From Cunninghamia lanceolata (taxonomy: Eukaryota; Streptophyta; Pinopsida; Cupressales; Cupressaceae): a stretch of 64,000 nucleotides of DNA. The notes below the pieces were generated by a model. It made no database searches and was not told where the DNA came from. It saw only the letters and a list, made by a program, of their open reading frames with translations. The DNA is taken from assembly GCA_027924645.1 (NCBI GenBank), contig BSBN01000781.1, positions 1,116,001 through 1,180,000 on the forward strand, written 5' to 3'. Positions within the stretch are counted from its first letter, which is position 1, and every line of letters starts with the position of its first letter. A program made the translations under genes and the position numbers. This document shows, piece after piece, positions 9,402 to 20,477 of the stretch.

Positions 9402-12400
9402 AGGAAGAGTCTATTCAGAACCAGATGCAAATCTGGAGGTAAGTGTTATAAAGTTGTGATTGATAGTGGTAGTTTAGATAACCTAGTTTTAGAGGAGATG
9501 GTGACTAAGCTAAAGTTAGAAATATTGAAACACCCTAAGCCCTATCAGATAGAATGGATTCAGGATGATCATAAGGTACTGGTGAGTGAACAATGTTTGG
9601 TGAAATTTCATATTGGCTCTTATCATGATGAAGTCTTGTGTGATATTATGACTATGGATGTTTGTCATATATTGTTGGGTAGACCTTGGCAGTATGATAG
9701 AAAAGCTATGCATGATGGGAGAACGAATACATATACCATAACAATGAATGGAAGGATAATTACTTTGATTCCTTTGGAGGATGATCCTAAGAGTGAAGTA
9801 TGTGGGAATGCTAGAATCTGTTTGGTAGATGGAAGAAAATTTCTGGATGGTTTGAGACATGAGAATATGTGTTATGCCTTGATTCCTAAGAAACCTGAAG
9901 CATTGAAGAAAGAAACTGAAGAATCACAACCGAAAGAGATAAGAGAGTTGTTGACAAAGTATGAAGACATCATATCAAATAATGTACCTAAAGGATTACC
10001 ACCTATAAGGAGTATTAGTCATCACATGGATCTTATACCGGGAGCAAGTTTGCCTAACAAAGCAACACATAGAATGACACCAACAGAGAATGAAGAGTTG
10101 AATAGATAGATACAAGAGTTGTTGAGGAAAGGTTTGATCAGAGAAAGTTTGAGTCCCTGTGCAGTACCTGTAGTTTTGGCACCTAAGAAGGATGGAGAAT
10201 GGAGAATGTGTACTAATTCTAGAGTAATAAACAAGATCACAGTTAAGTATAGATTTCCTTTACCTAGGATGGATGATATCATGGATTGTTTGAGTGGAGA
10301 AAGATATTTCACAAAGATAGATTTGAAGAGTGGATACCATCATATCAGAATCAGAGAAGGAGATTAATGGAAGACTACTTTTAAGACAAATGAAGGATTG
10401 TATGAGTGGTTAGTGATGCCTTTTGGATTGACAAATGCACCAAGTACTTTCATGAGACTGATGAATGAAGTTCTGAAGAAATTCTTGGGTAAGTTTGTGA
10501 TTGTATACCTAGATGATATTCTAATTTGTAGTAAGACAAAAGAAGAACATTTGTGGCATATTAGACAAGTATTGCAGAGGTTGAGAGAGGAGAAATTGTT
10601 GATAAACATCAAGAAGTGTAGTTTCATGAAAGAGGAGTTGGTATATTTGAGATTTGTGATTTTTGCGGAAGGATTGAAGATGGACCCAGAGAAAGTGAGA
10701 GTAATTGTTGAATGGCCTACACCGGAGAGCATTGGAGAAGTTAGATCATTTCATGGACTGGCTAGTTTCTACCAGAAGTTCATCAAAAATTTTAGTTCAG
10801 TTTGTAACCCTATGACAGAGACAATGAGAGGTGACAGAAAAGATTTCAAGTGGACATCAGGAGCAGATAAAAGTTTTTAGTTGTTGAAGCAGAGAGTAAT
10901 AGAGCAACCTATTTTGGCATTACTGGATTTCAATAAGGTATTTCAAGTTGATTGTGATGCAAGTGGAAATGCAATTAGAGAAGTGTTACGTCAAGAAGGT
11001 AGACCTGTAGCATATTTCAATGAGAAATTAAATGATGCAAGGAGAAGATATTTAGTTTATGATCAAGAGTTCTATGCCATAATTCAAGCCTTGAAGAAGT
11101 GGAGAATTTATTTGTTGCCTAAGGAGTTTGTGTTGTATACAGATCATCAAGCTTCGTAATATTTGAATAGTCAAGGTAAATTAAATCAAAGACATATGAG
11201 ATGGGTAGAGTTCATGCAGAGTTATACTTTTGTGTTGAAGCATAGGAGTGGTAAATCAAACAAAGTTACTGATGCCTTAAGTAGAAGAAGAAACTTGTTG
11301 ACAGAGATGAGAGTTGAAGTGTTGGGTTTTGATGAATTAAAGAACATGTATGAGGGAGACACTGATTTTGCAGAACCATGGAAAGCATGTAAGGAACCTG
11401 TTGTAGAAGATAGGAGTAAGTGGTTGGACTATTTCATTCAAGAAGATATGTTGTTCAAAGGAGGTCAGTTGTGCATACCTAGAAGTTCAATGAGAGATAA
11501 TTTGTTCAAGGAGAAACATAGTGGTGGATTGGCAGGACATTTTAGCATTGACAAGATAGTGGCTTTGGTGAGTGAAAATTACTTTTGGCCTCAAATACAT
11601 AAGGATGTTCAGAGATTTGTGCAGAGTTGTAGAGTTTGTCAAGTTGCAAAAGGGAGTAGTCAGAACACTAGATTGTATAAACCTTTGACAGTACCAGAGA
11701 AACCTTGGGAAGACATAAGCATGGATTTTGTAATGGGATTACCTAAGACACAGAGAGGACATGATTCAATATATGTAGTGGTTGACAAATTTTCAAAGAT
11801 GGCTCATTTCATACCTTGCAAGAAGACAACTAATGCAGTGCATGTAGCTGACTTATTTTTCAAGGAGATTGTGAGATTGCATGGATTACCTAGGAGTATA
11901 GTTTCAGACAGAGACACAAAGTTTGTTGGATACTTTTGGAAGACACTTTGGAAGAAGATGAAGACAGATTTGAAGTTTAGTTCAACTTTTCATCCATAGA
12001 CAGATGGATAGATAGAGGTAGTGAGTAGGAGTTTGGGAAACTTGTTGAGATGTTTGGTTGGAGATAAGACAGGAAGTTGGGACTTGATTCTTTCATAAGC
12101 AGAGTTTGCATACAATAATTCAGTAAATAGGAGTACTGAAAGAACACCTTTTGAGATCGTGACCGGAGTGAATCCTAGAGGAGTAATAGAACTAAGAGAT
12201 ATTAGTACGGAGGAAAAGAGAAGTGCGAAAGCAGAAGAATTTGCAGATCACATGAAGACAGTGCATAATCAGGTGAAGAAACATTTGGAGACTATGAACA
12301 GTAAGTACAAAGAGAAGGCTAATGAGAAGAGAAGACATAAGGAATTTGAAGTTGGAGATGAAGTAATGGTGTACTTGAAAAAAGAAAGATTTCTAGCTAG

Positions 12401-12773
12401 GACATATAACAAGTTGAAGATGAAGAAGTTTGGACCTTGTAAGATACTCAGAAAATTTGATTCAAGAAATGCATATGAAGTAGAGCTACCAGAGACATTG
12501 GGTATATCACCTATTTTCAACATTGCAGATCCATATCAGTATCATGAAGCAGAGTTTAGTGACAGTATGGAAGAAGACTTGAAGAAGCAGTTACCACACA
12601 CAACACCAGAGCAGATAGAAGACATTTTGGACAACAAAGTTAGACGCAGCACTAGAGGCAGACAATACAAAGAATATCTTGTGAAGTGGAAAGGCAGACT
12701 GGAGGAAGATTCATCTTGGATTTCTCAAGCTGAGGTGGATCGTCTTGGTTCTCCCTTAGCCCCAGCAAAGTGA
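9402..12773 (+). pseudogene. Chromovirus pol: PR-RT-RH-IN-chromodomain (broken)
   Basis: Domains in order: aspartic protease (VIDSGSLDNLV near 9460; ILLGRPWQYD near 9670); reverse transcriptase ([25 protein letters not shown], catalytic [11 protein letters not shown] near 10,500); RNase H ([11 protein letters not shown] near 10,945; YTDHQAS); integrase (H..H..CRVCQ zinc region near 11,630, MDFVMGLP, VSDRDTKFVG near 11,900, and EVVSRSLGNLL with the glutamate); chromodomain near 12,610-12,740 (YKEYLVKWKG then SSWISQAEV). Stops at about 10,107, 10,365, 10,878, 11,157, 11,997, 12,009 and 12,096 break it. Several fit CAG or CAA turned to TAG or TAA. Key catalytic residues remain but the polyprotein cannot be made. 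Confidence 0.92.
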
Positions 12774-12806
12774 GGGACTCAATTTTTTTCAATAACCCTA
12801 GATGTC

Positions 12807-13429
12807 TGATGCAGGAGCATCCCTGGTTCAAGAGCAATCTTGCGTCAACCAAAAACATTTGCATTTCAGTTTGTTTGCATTTTAGTTCTTTCATTTTCCA
12901 GTTCATTTCAGGCAGTTCAGTCAGAAGTAGTTTCAGCTTGAGGTCCGATATTGGCATTTCACATCTTGGGGATCTAGACTTAGCATCTACATTCATTCAT
13001 CTACATCATATCAAGAATTTAGAGCATTAGGATCAGTTACCGAAAAGTTATCACTATTAGAAGATTAATTATTTTCTCAGAGCAGAGCATCCTGACAGTC
13101 TCAGACAAATCAGCTATAGTAGAAGGCTTGCGGATCCTAATGACACATCATTCAATGATCCTTGGTTTGTGGCCGACCTTCCCCGAAGGTCCGCACATTG
13201 TTCCATTCATTTCAGGAAGTGTTCTATGCATTTCGGTCTGACCTATGTAATCAGGCTTGTGAGCCCTAATTGTAAGCCCGCATGTTGCCGGCCAATTTGT
13301 ATTTGAATTCTTTGATATACTGAATGATTGAATCTGCATTTGTTCCATTTCTTGAGTTGTTTCCATTGTGTTTAATCTTGCAGCATGGTCCAGATAGTTC
13401 ATTCTGTGAACCCTCCTACCATGACTACA
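12807..13429 (+). repeat. Chromovirus 3' LTR with promoter deletion
   Basis: Matches 7170-7998 from TGATGCAGGAGCATCCC to TGACTACA. It lacks 187 bp (equivalent of 7629-7815, including the TATA box) and about 22 bp near GCGGATC. Both deletions are bounded by short repeats ('tat' and 'ggatc'), as in slippage or illegitimate recombination. Confidence 0.9.
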
Positions 13430-13529
13430 TGATCTTAAAAAAGCTCTTGTCTACACTCTAGGCATGAAATGTAGGTTTGGCTCAAAACCTTACTTGTAGA
13501 GTCACCATGTGCTTGTTGGATGCCTCCAT
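13430..13529 (-). pseudogene. Gypsy-like gag start, 5' of chromovirus insertion
   Basis: A minus-strand ATG at 13,529 opens MEASNKHMVTLQVRF, with TGA and TAG soon after, and the frame reaches the chromovirus edge at 13,430. The codons at the edge are in phase with the gag segment that resumes at 7172, so this is the gag start of the old minus-strand element. It is about 65 bases inside the primer site. Confidence 0.6.
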
Positions 13530-13592
13530 GGCTTCAATAAACTAAGAATAACACTAAATATCTTAGTTAAAGCTCTTAACGCAGAGTAGAGT

Positions 13593-13610
13593 GTCCCACG
13601 GGGCATGCCA
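13593..13610 (-). other. Primer-binding-like site of old gypsy element
   Basis: The minus strand reads TGGCATGCCCCGTGGGAC. It starts with TGG, lies five bases from a CAACA end of the preceding LTR, and precedes gag, as expected of a primer-binding site. The tRNA is not assigned. Confidence 0.55.
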
Positions 13611-13615
13611 GAAAA

Positions 13616-15943
13616 TGTTGTCACTTGGATTTGCACCCTTTTTTGAAGCCTATTGCTACAACAATCCAGTGAAACATTGGCCTTTTATCAAGGTGTGCGA
13701 CCTTGTAGATGAGATTAGACCTCCAGAGAAGGCTAGTTCATCTTTATGAGCTTAAGGATCAAAGAATAAATTGCAACTAAACCCTATTCTAACAATTACT
13801 AGGGAAAAGAGGAAGAGAGAAACATTGACAATAAAATGTTGATGCACCAGATTTCATTTATTTGATTAGACCTAACATAACACAACAATGATCTCAAAGG
13901 TTGAATAAATGCACACAGACCCATAAAACTTCAACAGAGGTTAGAATAGAAAACTGATTGCTACAAGATGGACCATTTTATCCATAATATAAGCATACAA
14001 TTTTTAAATAAATAAAGTGTAAATCCTAAGAGAGAGGCAAAATTTAGTTGCTTGTATTAATCATGAAGGCTAAACAACCATTACAAAGAAAGAATGATCC
14101 AAACAAGGGAAAAGATAGCACAAAATGATAACTTTCCACTCATTATTGAACTAGAAATGAAGACATGAGAGGTTTGAAATAGAATATAGTCCATCTGATT
14201 CACTCAGTTCATGGAAAATGACACAAGGCCCAAGCCAGCTAATAAATCCTTCTTCCTAGATAATGACCCATCGACCAACTAGCCAAATTACATCTTCTTC
14301 ATATGCATATATAGCATTTTTCAAATCATTATTATAGCTCTGGGCATGGGAAACTTGGTCAACACGCCTTTCGAGTCGCCCATAACCATAAACATCACGC
14401 CCCTATGGCCAGACAATCTCTATAGAGGATTGCTTGCCTATACTTCTAGTACCAAAATTTAATGTGGAGGGAACCATAGTCAAATGAGTCACTAGAAAAT
14501 CCATCTACCTCAAGTACCTACAATATTAAATCCATACACTGTTCTACCTACCTGAATACTTACTCCAATTTGCAATAATGGTGTTATCTTCATTCATGGT
14601 GTACTAGGCATAGGTGGACATTCAGCATGAGAATCCTTCTAGAACGTATTTTCATAACATGCATTGTGCACTTGGGAAGACTTTTAGCGAACCTAGAAGT
14701 TCTCAAACTTTAAAACTTTGCTTACTTTTCCCCTTTACTTATCGTTTTTGGTGATTTGGCATTTCAAAAAACCTGGAAACCACCAAACCATGTGAGATTT
14801 TCACTTGTCTTCCTTTTCTCTCGCTTCGTTATCTTTTTTCTTTGGTTTTCGACAATTTGGTGAAAACTTGAACTTTGAAACCCTTTTCGGTGTTTTGGTG
14901 AGTTCACGAACCTGCAAACTCACTGAAAGCCTTTGCTTTCTTCATTTTTTTGCTTCTCTTTGCCTCTTCGGTAACTCACTGAAAATTATGACAAAATAGC
15001 CCTGCCTTTTGCAACTTTTGGCATTTCAGAGAAATGGTGAACCAATGAATCGGTTCGTCATTTTGCTGAAAAGCTGAAACACTCACATCTTTTCCCCCTC
15101 CTTATGCCTTAGTTGTTTTCATCATTTTATCCATCGGGCTTTTGATGAGGAATAGGAACCTCATTAGGGATTCCCCGACCATTTGGAACCAACCAATTTT
15201 CCTAAGTTCACTTGCTTTGTTTCATCCAGTGCCTTAGAAACATTTCCTTTGTCTCTCCTTGATTCCACCAGTTTAGCCGGGTTTCAACTGGTTTGGGTGA
15301 TTTCCTCCTTGCCTATCAAACTTTAGATGAGGAAGAAGAATCAGTTGGGGATTTCCCACTAACTTGGAAATCTATGATGATTCCATTTTGTCATTGATTT
15401 TTTGTCCGACCATAACACACCTATGCTTTCTCCTTTGTTTTTGAGACTTTGCTTGATTTTGACTTAGCCAATTTCTTTTGTCAGGGATTTCCAAGGAACA
15501 TGGAACTCGTCGGGGAGTTCTAGTGTTCCTGGAACTCCTTGAATCTTTGATGAACCTTTCCATGTGCCCTTCAATTTTCATCTTTTCCTTTACCTTTAGA
15601 AGCCTCTCGTTCCACTTTCTTGGGGATTTCCTAACAATTAGGAACTTGTCGATAAAGGGAATCAAAGGGACCCGTTAGCATTTTTCAATGGGAATGGGAA
15701 CCTGTCAGGGATTTCCCTTGTTCTTGGAACAAGGGAAATCTTTGATTTATTCTTGAATGGCCTAAGAACTCTGACGACCCCAAACTTGGCTATTTTTAAC
15801 CTTTTTTCAAAAATTTCAAAGGCAAACCTACACTATAAGACATTAGGAACCTGTTCAAGGACATATTGATGGAATTTGAACAAGATTTTACAAGATTTCT
15901 AAGGAAGAGATATTTGAGTCGGAGAGGCTAAAATAGGTCAACA
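13616..15943 (-). repeat. Probable 5' LTR of old gypsy element
   Basis: Boundaries are proposed from the ends: the minus strand starts TGTTGACCTATTTTAGCC at 15,943 and ends GACAACA next to the primer site. The ends are matched (TGTTG...CAACA). No second copy exists in the window, so this is inference. The interior (about 15,100-15,780) has a degenerate repeat built on GGGATTTCC and GGAAC elements. The reading frames here are not convincing genes. Confidence 0.5.
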
Positions 15944-17168
15944 CTAACCTTAATACTTTAATTTTTTAATTCATCTAATTTTCAACAAGGACCTTAAAAT
16001 CTTTAAACTTGCTAAAAACTTTAGATTATGCTTAAGAAAATAAATCCTAGTATACTGTGAGTAGTCATTGATAAAGAAAGCATAATAATGGGATTATTCA
16101 ATTGAAGAAACATCTATAGGACCAAAAACACCACTATGAATAACCTTTAATAATCTCTTTAATTTGGTGCTACTATAATTAAACTTTACTCTATTTTCTA
16201 AACACATAGTGGTCACAAAATTAAAATTTGTAGAATAACCAGACAAACAATGTACCATATTTTTATTAACTATGGTCTTAAGCCTCTTTTCACCAATGTG
16301 ACCTATCTTGTGGTGCCACAACATACATGTATCCAAGTTTTCAGTTACATAGGTTGAGTTACAATAAGTAGATTCATCAAGCTTGAACAAAGTCCCCCAT
16401 TAGGATCCCTTAGATAGCACCAAATTCCCTCTAGTCAACCTACAACCACTCTTATCAAACATGACATGCAATCCAACACCATTCATTTTAAAAACTAAAA
16501 GTAAATTTCATGCTAATCTTGGAGTGTACAACACATCTATGAGAGATTTTTTTCTCCCATTGAACACATGTTTTACCTTCCCTTTGCTAAAAATCCAATA
16601 CAAACTATTGTCACCAAGGAACACCTCACCACCATCATACGCTCTATATGAAGATAACCACTCCCTATGAGAATTCATGTGAAATGAAGCACCTAAATCA
16701 ATTTGCCATGAGTCATCACTAGCAATTTTAGTTAAAATGAATAAAGAATTATTTTCATCATTAGAGGATTTATAAGTAGAGAATTCTTCAAAAAACTTGT
16801 ATTTCTACACTCCTTTATATGGCTCCACTTCCCATAATTTCAACATTTAACTCTACTCTTACCAAGGGGTTTGACCATCCTTTAGACTTAGACATCTCCT
16901 TATCCCTCTTTTTCTTACCACCTTTTTCCTTGGGTCTACCCTGTACATGTAGTGCATCATTGGAACCCTCATCCATGGATTTCCACCTCATTTCGTCACT
17001 AAGTAGAATGGCAAAAAAGGCATTCATTTTGGGATTTCTAGTAGAACCACTTAATAAATGATTAGATTCTCCTAAGATTTAGGTAAAAAGCAAAGTACAA
17101 AATACACATATCCTCCTCTTTTAGCTTAACATCTATAGAACCTAAGTGACTCAAAATGAGATTAAAAG

Positions 17169-17512
17169 TATTTAAATGCTCAACTACTGAGTCTCCTTCC
17201 TTCATTTTTAAGGAATATAATTTGCTTTTTAAATAAAGTGTTTACTAGACTCTTTATTTGATAGATCTCTTTGATTCTCTTCTACATATTGAATGCAGTA
17301 GCCTCCTCTGAGACATTTAAGAGAATAGAATCTACAAGGCTATTTAAATGCTTGGCTACTAAGTCTCCTTCCTTAATTTTTAAGGAATATAATTTTATTT
17401 TAAAATAAAGTGTTTACCAAACTCTTTATTTGATAGATCTCTCTGATTCTCTTCTACATACTAAATGCAGTAGCCTCCTCCGAGACATTTAAGAGAATAG
17501 AATCTACAAGGC
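17169..17512. repeat. 172-bp tandem duplication inside copia gag
   Basis: Two adjacent copies, 17,169-17,340 and 17,341-17,512, both begin TATTTAAATGCT and end CTACAAGGC. They share most positions, such as AGTCTCCTTCCTT and ATAGATCTCT. The duplication repeats the same part of Gag. Confidence 0.88.
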
Positions 17513-17831
17513 ATAATTGTATGGTTCCCCATGCCTTTTTGTCCATTTTTCTCCAACATTAATTTGAAACATCTATATGATTAGACATCAAATGGATTAG
17601 ACTTTGATGTCACAACTCTCTATTTCTCTCTCTCCTATAAGAGATTCTCCATTTTTAATTTCCACACTTCATACCTAGAGCCATTAAACTTCTCAATCTT
17701 TGATCGTGATGTGCTTGCCATGGATTCTCTAACCACACTTGGATTTGTAAAACCATTAAACAAATATCTTACTGCAACCATTAAAAACCCACAACATTGC
17801 AACAAAGGCACCCCTTCTAAATTAAGTTTTA

Positions 17832-17843
17832 GCTCTAATATCA
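17832..17843 (-). other. Decayed copia primer-binding site
   Basis: The minus strand reads TGATATTAGAGC, two changes (both G or C to A or T) from the tRNA-iMet site TGGTATCAGAGC. It lies between gag and the LTR. Confidence 0.75.
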
Positions 17844-17845
17844 AA

Positions 17846-18527
17846 TGTTAAAATACAAGGTAAATGACACAATACAAATATTAACAATGTAGTATTTGAA
17901 ATTCGATAAATCATGTGATTAAGCTAATAAAATTTAACAATGAAACAATGGAGAACTGAGTAGAAATCAACAAACTCATAAAATTATACACATAAAATTG
18001 GATGTATGTGGAGAAACCCTTGCAAGAAAAAACTCCACCACTAAGAGACCCAAGCTTGTATTAATCCTCAAAGAAAGGAGTATATCAATACAATTTGCTT
18101 GTTCCTCTACTTTGATAGTAATCGAACAACATAAGTGTACCTACAAAAGACCATCTAAATCCACCTTCCCATTCTTCCAATATATAGGAAAATAAGAAAC
18201 TAGAAGCCATAAATGGTTTTCCAAAACTAAGACCTAAAACCATGAGCCATAGAAAAGTCTAATGCCCCTATAGTCATAGTCAACTTTCTAGGAATGGTAT
18301 GCAACTAATCTTACACCATATGCAACTAGTCTTACCCCACTTACACATCTTACACCCTTCTTACACATCATAGATGTCATAGATTTTGTCATAACAATCA
18401 AATTGACAAAGATCCCAATCTTAGGCACTCCTTGGGGGCATTGATTGCCTTGTCATAGCACCAAACATGGAAGATCTTCTTACAACTCCCAATTTTGACC
18501 AGTTTCATGTGACCTCCCCATTTAACA
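17846..18527 (-). repeat. Copia 5' LTR, second family
   Basis: The minus strand starts TGTTAAATGGGGAGG and ends GTATTTTAACA, giving matched TGTTAAA...TTTAACA ends over 682 bp. It sits directly outside the decayed primer site. Its partner LTR is absent. Right flank TCTTC would be the target duplication. Confidence 0.7.
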
Positions 18528-19643
18528 TCTTCTTATGCAATAGTCAAGGTGTCCCAGAGTATAAATAAATAATAAATAAAAATCCCCCTCCCTCACATGG
18601 GTGTCCATCTTTGCCCATTCCATGGTGTTTGGAGACTAGACATTATTTATCATCTACATAATTAAATATAATTTGCAAGACTTAGGATTTGCAAGGTGAA
18701 TGACACACCTAATTATAACAAATTTGGGGTTCTTTGTGGGTCAATTTTGTGGTTTTGAGTTGATCCTACGTAGCAAGGATTCAAATTGTGAGGTGCAGTC
18801 CTAATTTGGTGTAATGTAGACTTTATGTTTCGATTCATTGTGATTCTTGCTCTCTGCTAACTTAAAAGGATTGGTAGTATTTAGACATACCTTGGGGAGA
18901 TTGTTGAATTTTGAGGGTTCACGTTCTTCTTAGTCAACCCCCTTGAATGGCTAGTTTTACGACCTTAACAAATATTGAGAGATAATAAGCACTCATGTAA
19001 GTGTTCTAAATGTGAATTTTGATGCAAGCACTAATATTTTTAGTGCGCCGAGTTGAAATGTTCCTATTAAATGCTCCTTGAATGTTATTGGATTTTGAAT
19101 GATGCTCAAATTAATTCCTTTAAATACTAATACATAACAAATCATTACATAAATGTGTATCAAGTTGGCTCTTAATGATTATGAGGAAAGGATGGGAGTC
19201 AGTCTTTTGAATTTAAAAATTGAATATTGAGTCAAATTCATGTTGTGCAAGATCACTCCCATGCCTTGTGAAAATGAAGCAGGATATGGGAATGTAGATT
19301 TTTAAGGCATGGATTGGGCATATGAGGATTAGGGCTAATAATGATGTGAATGTGTGGGGATTGGCGTGAAAAAGGCAAAGATAAGGTCAAAAATCTATGA
19401 GAAAGTGTGAAAGTGGGAGTACATGAAGAGTGGAAAAGGATTAGAGAAGGAACCAAACTTAGCACAAGAGTGTGCCACACATCACTATGTAGTTGCATTA
19501 AGACATTCTCTCAAAATGGACCCAAAACTAAATGAGAATTGGCATGGAAATGTAAATTTCACCATTATAATATCTAAACTTTACTAATTGGTTCAAACTA
19601 ATTCTATTTAAAATAAGTTGTAAGTCGTGGGAGGTGGGGTGGG

Positions 19644-19675
19644 AGCCTTGCCACCTCATCTGAGGTGGCAAGGCT
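19644..19675. repeat. Perfect 15-bp inverted repeat, 2-base centre
   Basis: AGCCTTGCCACCTCA, then TC, then its exact reverse complement. This is a GC-rich near-palindrome in AT-rich surroundings. It could form a cruciform or RNA hairpin, but no neighbouring gene tells its role. Confidence 0.85.
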
Positions 19676-20020
19676 GAGGTGCAAAGCTGAGTGAGGAAGA
19701 TCTTGACCAAATCGAGGGTGTCAGAACATTAACTCCTCATGAGTGTAGTGTGAGTTGGAATCGTGTGAGGAAATGATGAAACTTGGTGATCTCAGCTCTG
19801 CATTGAGAAACTTCTCTGCACTAAATAAACCCCTTAAATTAGCAAGGAAAAGCTTCATTGGTATTATCCTTTCATCTATCCCGCACCTCTGCCTTCATGA
19901 TTCATTGTGTTCTCTGCAAATGTCATTCATTGTGGAGGGATGGAAATGCCAGTAAGATTGGTGAGCAGTAAAAGATAGATGGCATTCCTTAGGCAGGTCA
20001 TAGAACTTAGACTCCATTGA

Positions 20021-20477
20021 ATGCTTCGTCGCCCTAATGAGCTGATGGTGGGAGCAGTTAGAATGATTCTGGGGAGAAGATTCATGGAGAATGATGAGAG
20101 ATATCAAGTAGATACAGATATCTCTTCGAGGGTTTTGGCCATGCTTTTAGAAATTAATACTTTAAAAACTGAAGCAAAGGTCATAATGAAAGGCCTCTTT
20201 TATCCTAAGCATCGGGTGAGTTGGAATCCTCCCTGCAAGTGGCCAATTTGGGAGTAGGTATTCCTAGACCCAAAAACATGGCTCTCCTCAGTGATCCAGG
20301 GGAAGTCGTGAAGCTATATCCATTCATCCTAGACATAAAAGATCAGGAGCTCATTGCCAACAAGGAGCAAGCTCAAATTGCTGTGAAGTTCATCAAGAGA
20401 ATCCTGGGAATGGTGCCAGAGGAGGGTTTCCAGTGGGTGGCGGCATTCAATCTGCATCTGATAGAGTATGAAAACGA
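20021..20477 (+). pseudogene. Possible exon fragment of unknown gene
   Basis: Two overlapping plus-strand frames read MLRRPNELMVGAVRMILGRR (20,021-20,257) and PGEVVKLYPFILDIKDQEL then KFIKRILGMVPEEGFQWVA (about 20,230-20,480). Composition is protein-like, with little of the low complexity around it. The second frame ends at AACGA followed by GTAAGT, a good splice donor at 20,478. Joining the two would need a frameshift or an implausibly short intron. No family recognised; it may be a captured or decayed gene piece. Confidence 0.25.

Larger units (their letters stand above)
7173..13429 (+). mobile_element. Ty3/gypsy chromovirus, full length, degenerate
   Basis: Complete 6.26-kb element: 5' LTR, tRNA-iMet primer site (8004-8015), gag, protease, RT, RNase H, integrase, chromodomain, then 3' LTR. 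Domain order PR-RT-RH-IN-chromodomain defines a chromovirus, a Ty3/gypsy group whose chromodomain steers integration. The coding region has about ten in-frame stops and one frameshift. Both LTRs are present but differ by two deletions. It is nested in the minus-strand gypsy gag. Host reading frames on both sides agree, with only 'tga' shared as a possible remnant of the target duplication. Confidence 0.93.
2000..15943 (-). mobile_element. Old gypsy-like LTR element without visible RT/integrase
   Basis: The minus-strand order is: 5' LTR (about 13,616-15,943), primer site (13,593-13,610), gag (from about 13,529, resumed at 7172), gag/linker (5580-4374), aspartic protease (about 4340-4000), then RNase H (3760-3505, resumed at 2446). 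No reverse transcriptase lies between protease and RNase H, and no integrase follows. The body is split by a chromovirus (7170-13,429), a copia solo LTR (2447-3499) and an unidentified 0.9-kb block in gag (about 5585-6483). Reading frames resume on the far side of both LTR insertions. It has many stops and no identified 3' LTR. Either the family is non-autonomous or RT was deleted here. Confidence 0.7.
16000..17845 (-). pseudogene. Copia gag to integrase start, 5' half only
   Basis: Minus-strand order: Gag from an ATG at 17,721 (KIEKFNGSRYEVWKLKMENL), degenerate Gag to about 16,800, protease-linked region (GGEVFLGDNSLYWIF), GAG_pre-integrase (MLWHHKIGHIGEKRL at about 16,320), and the integrase start (GVFGPIDVSSIE then INDYSQYTRIYFLKH) ending near 16,010. 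RT and RNase H are missing. The frame shifts and stops many times. The gag has an internal 172-bp tandem duplication. The break on the left coincides with the probable LTR edge of the old gypsy element, which may have inserted here. Confidence 0.8.

Noticed and set aside
14805..15678. Open frames at 14,805-14,999 and 15,478-15,678 as genes
   Set aside because: Phenylalanine/serine-rich low-complexity translations inside a probable LTR; no domain.
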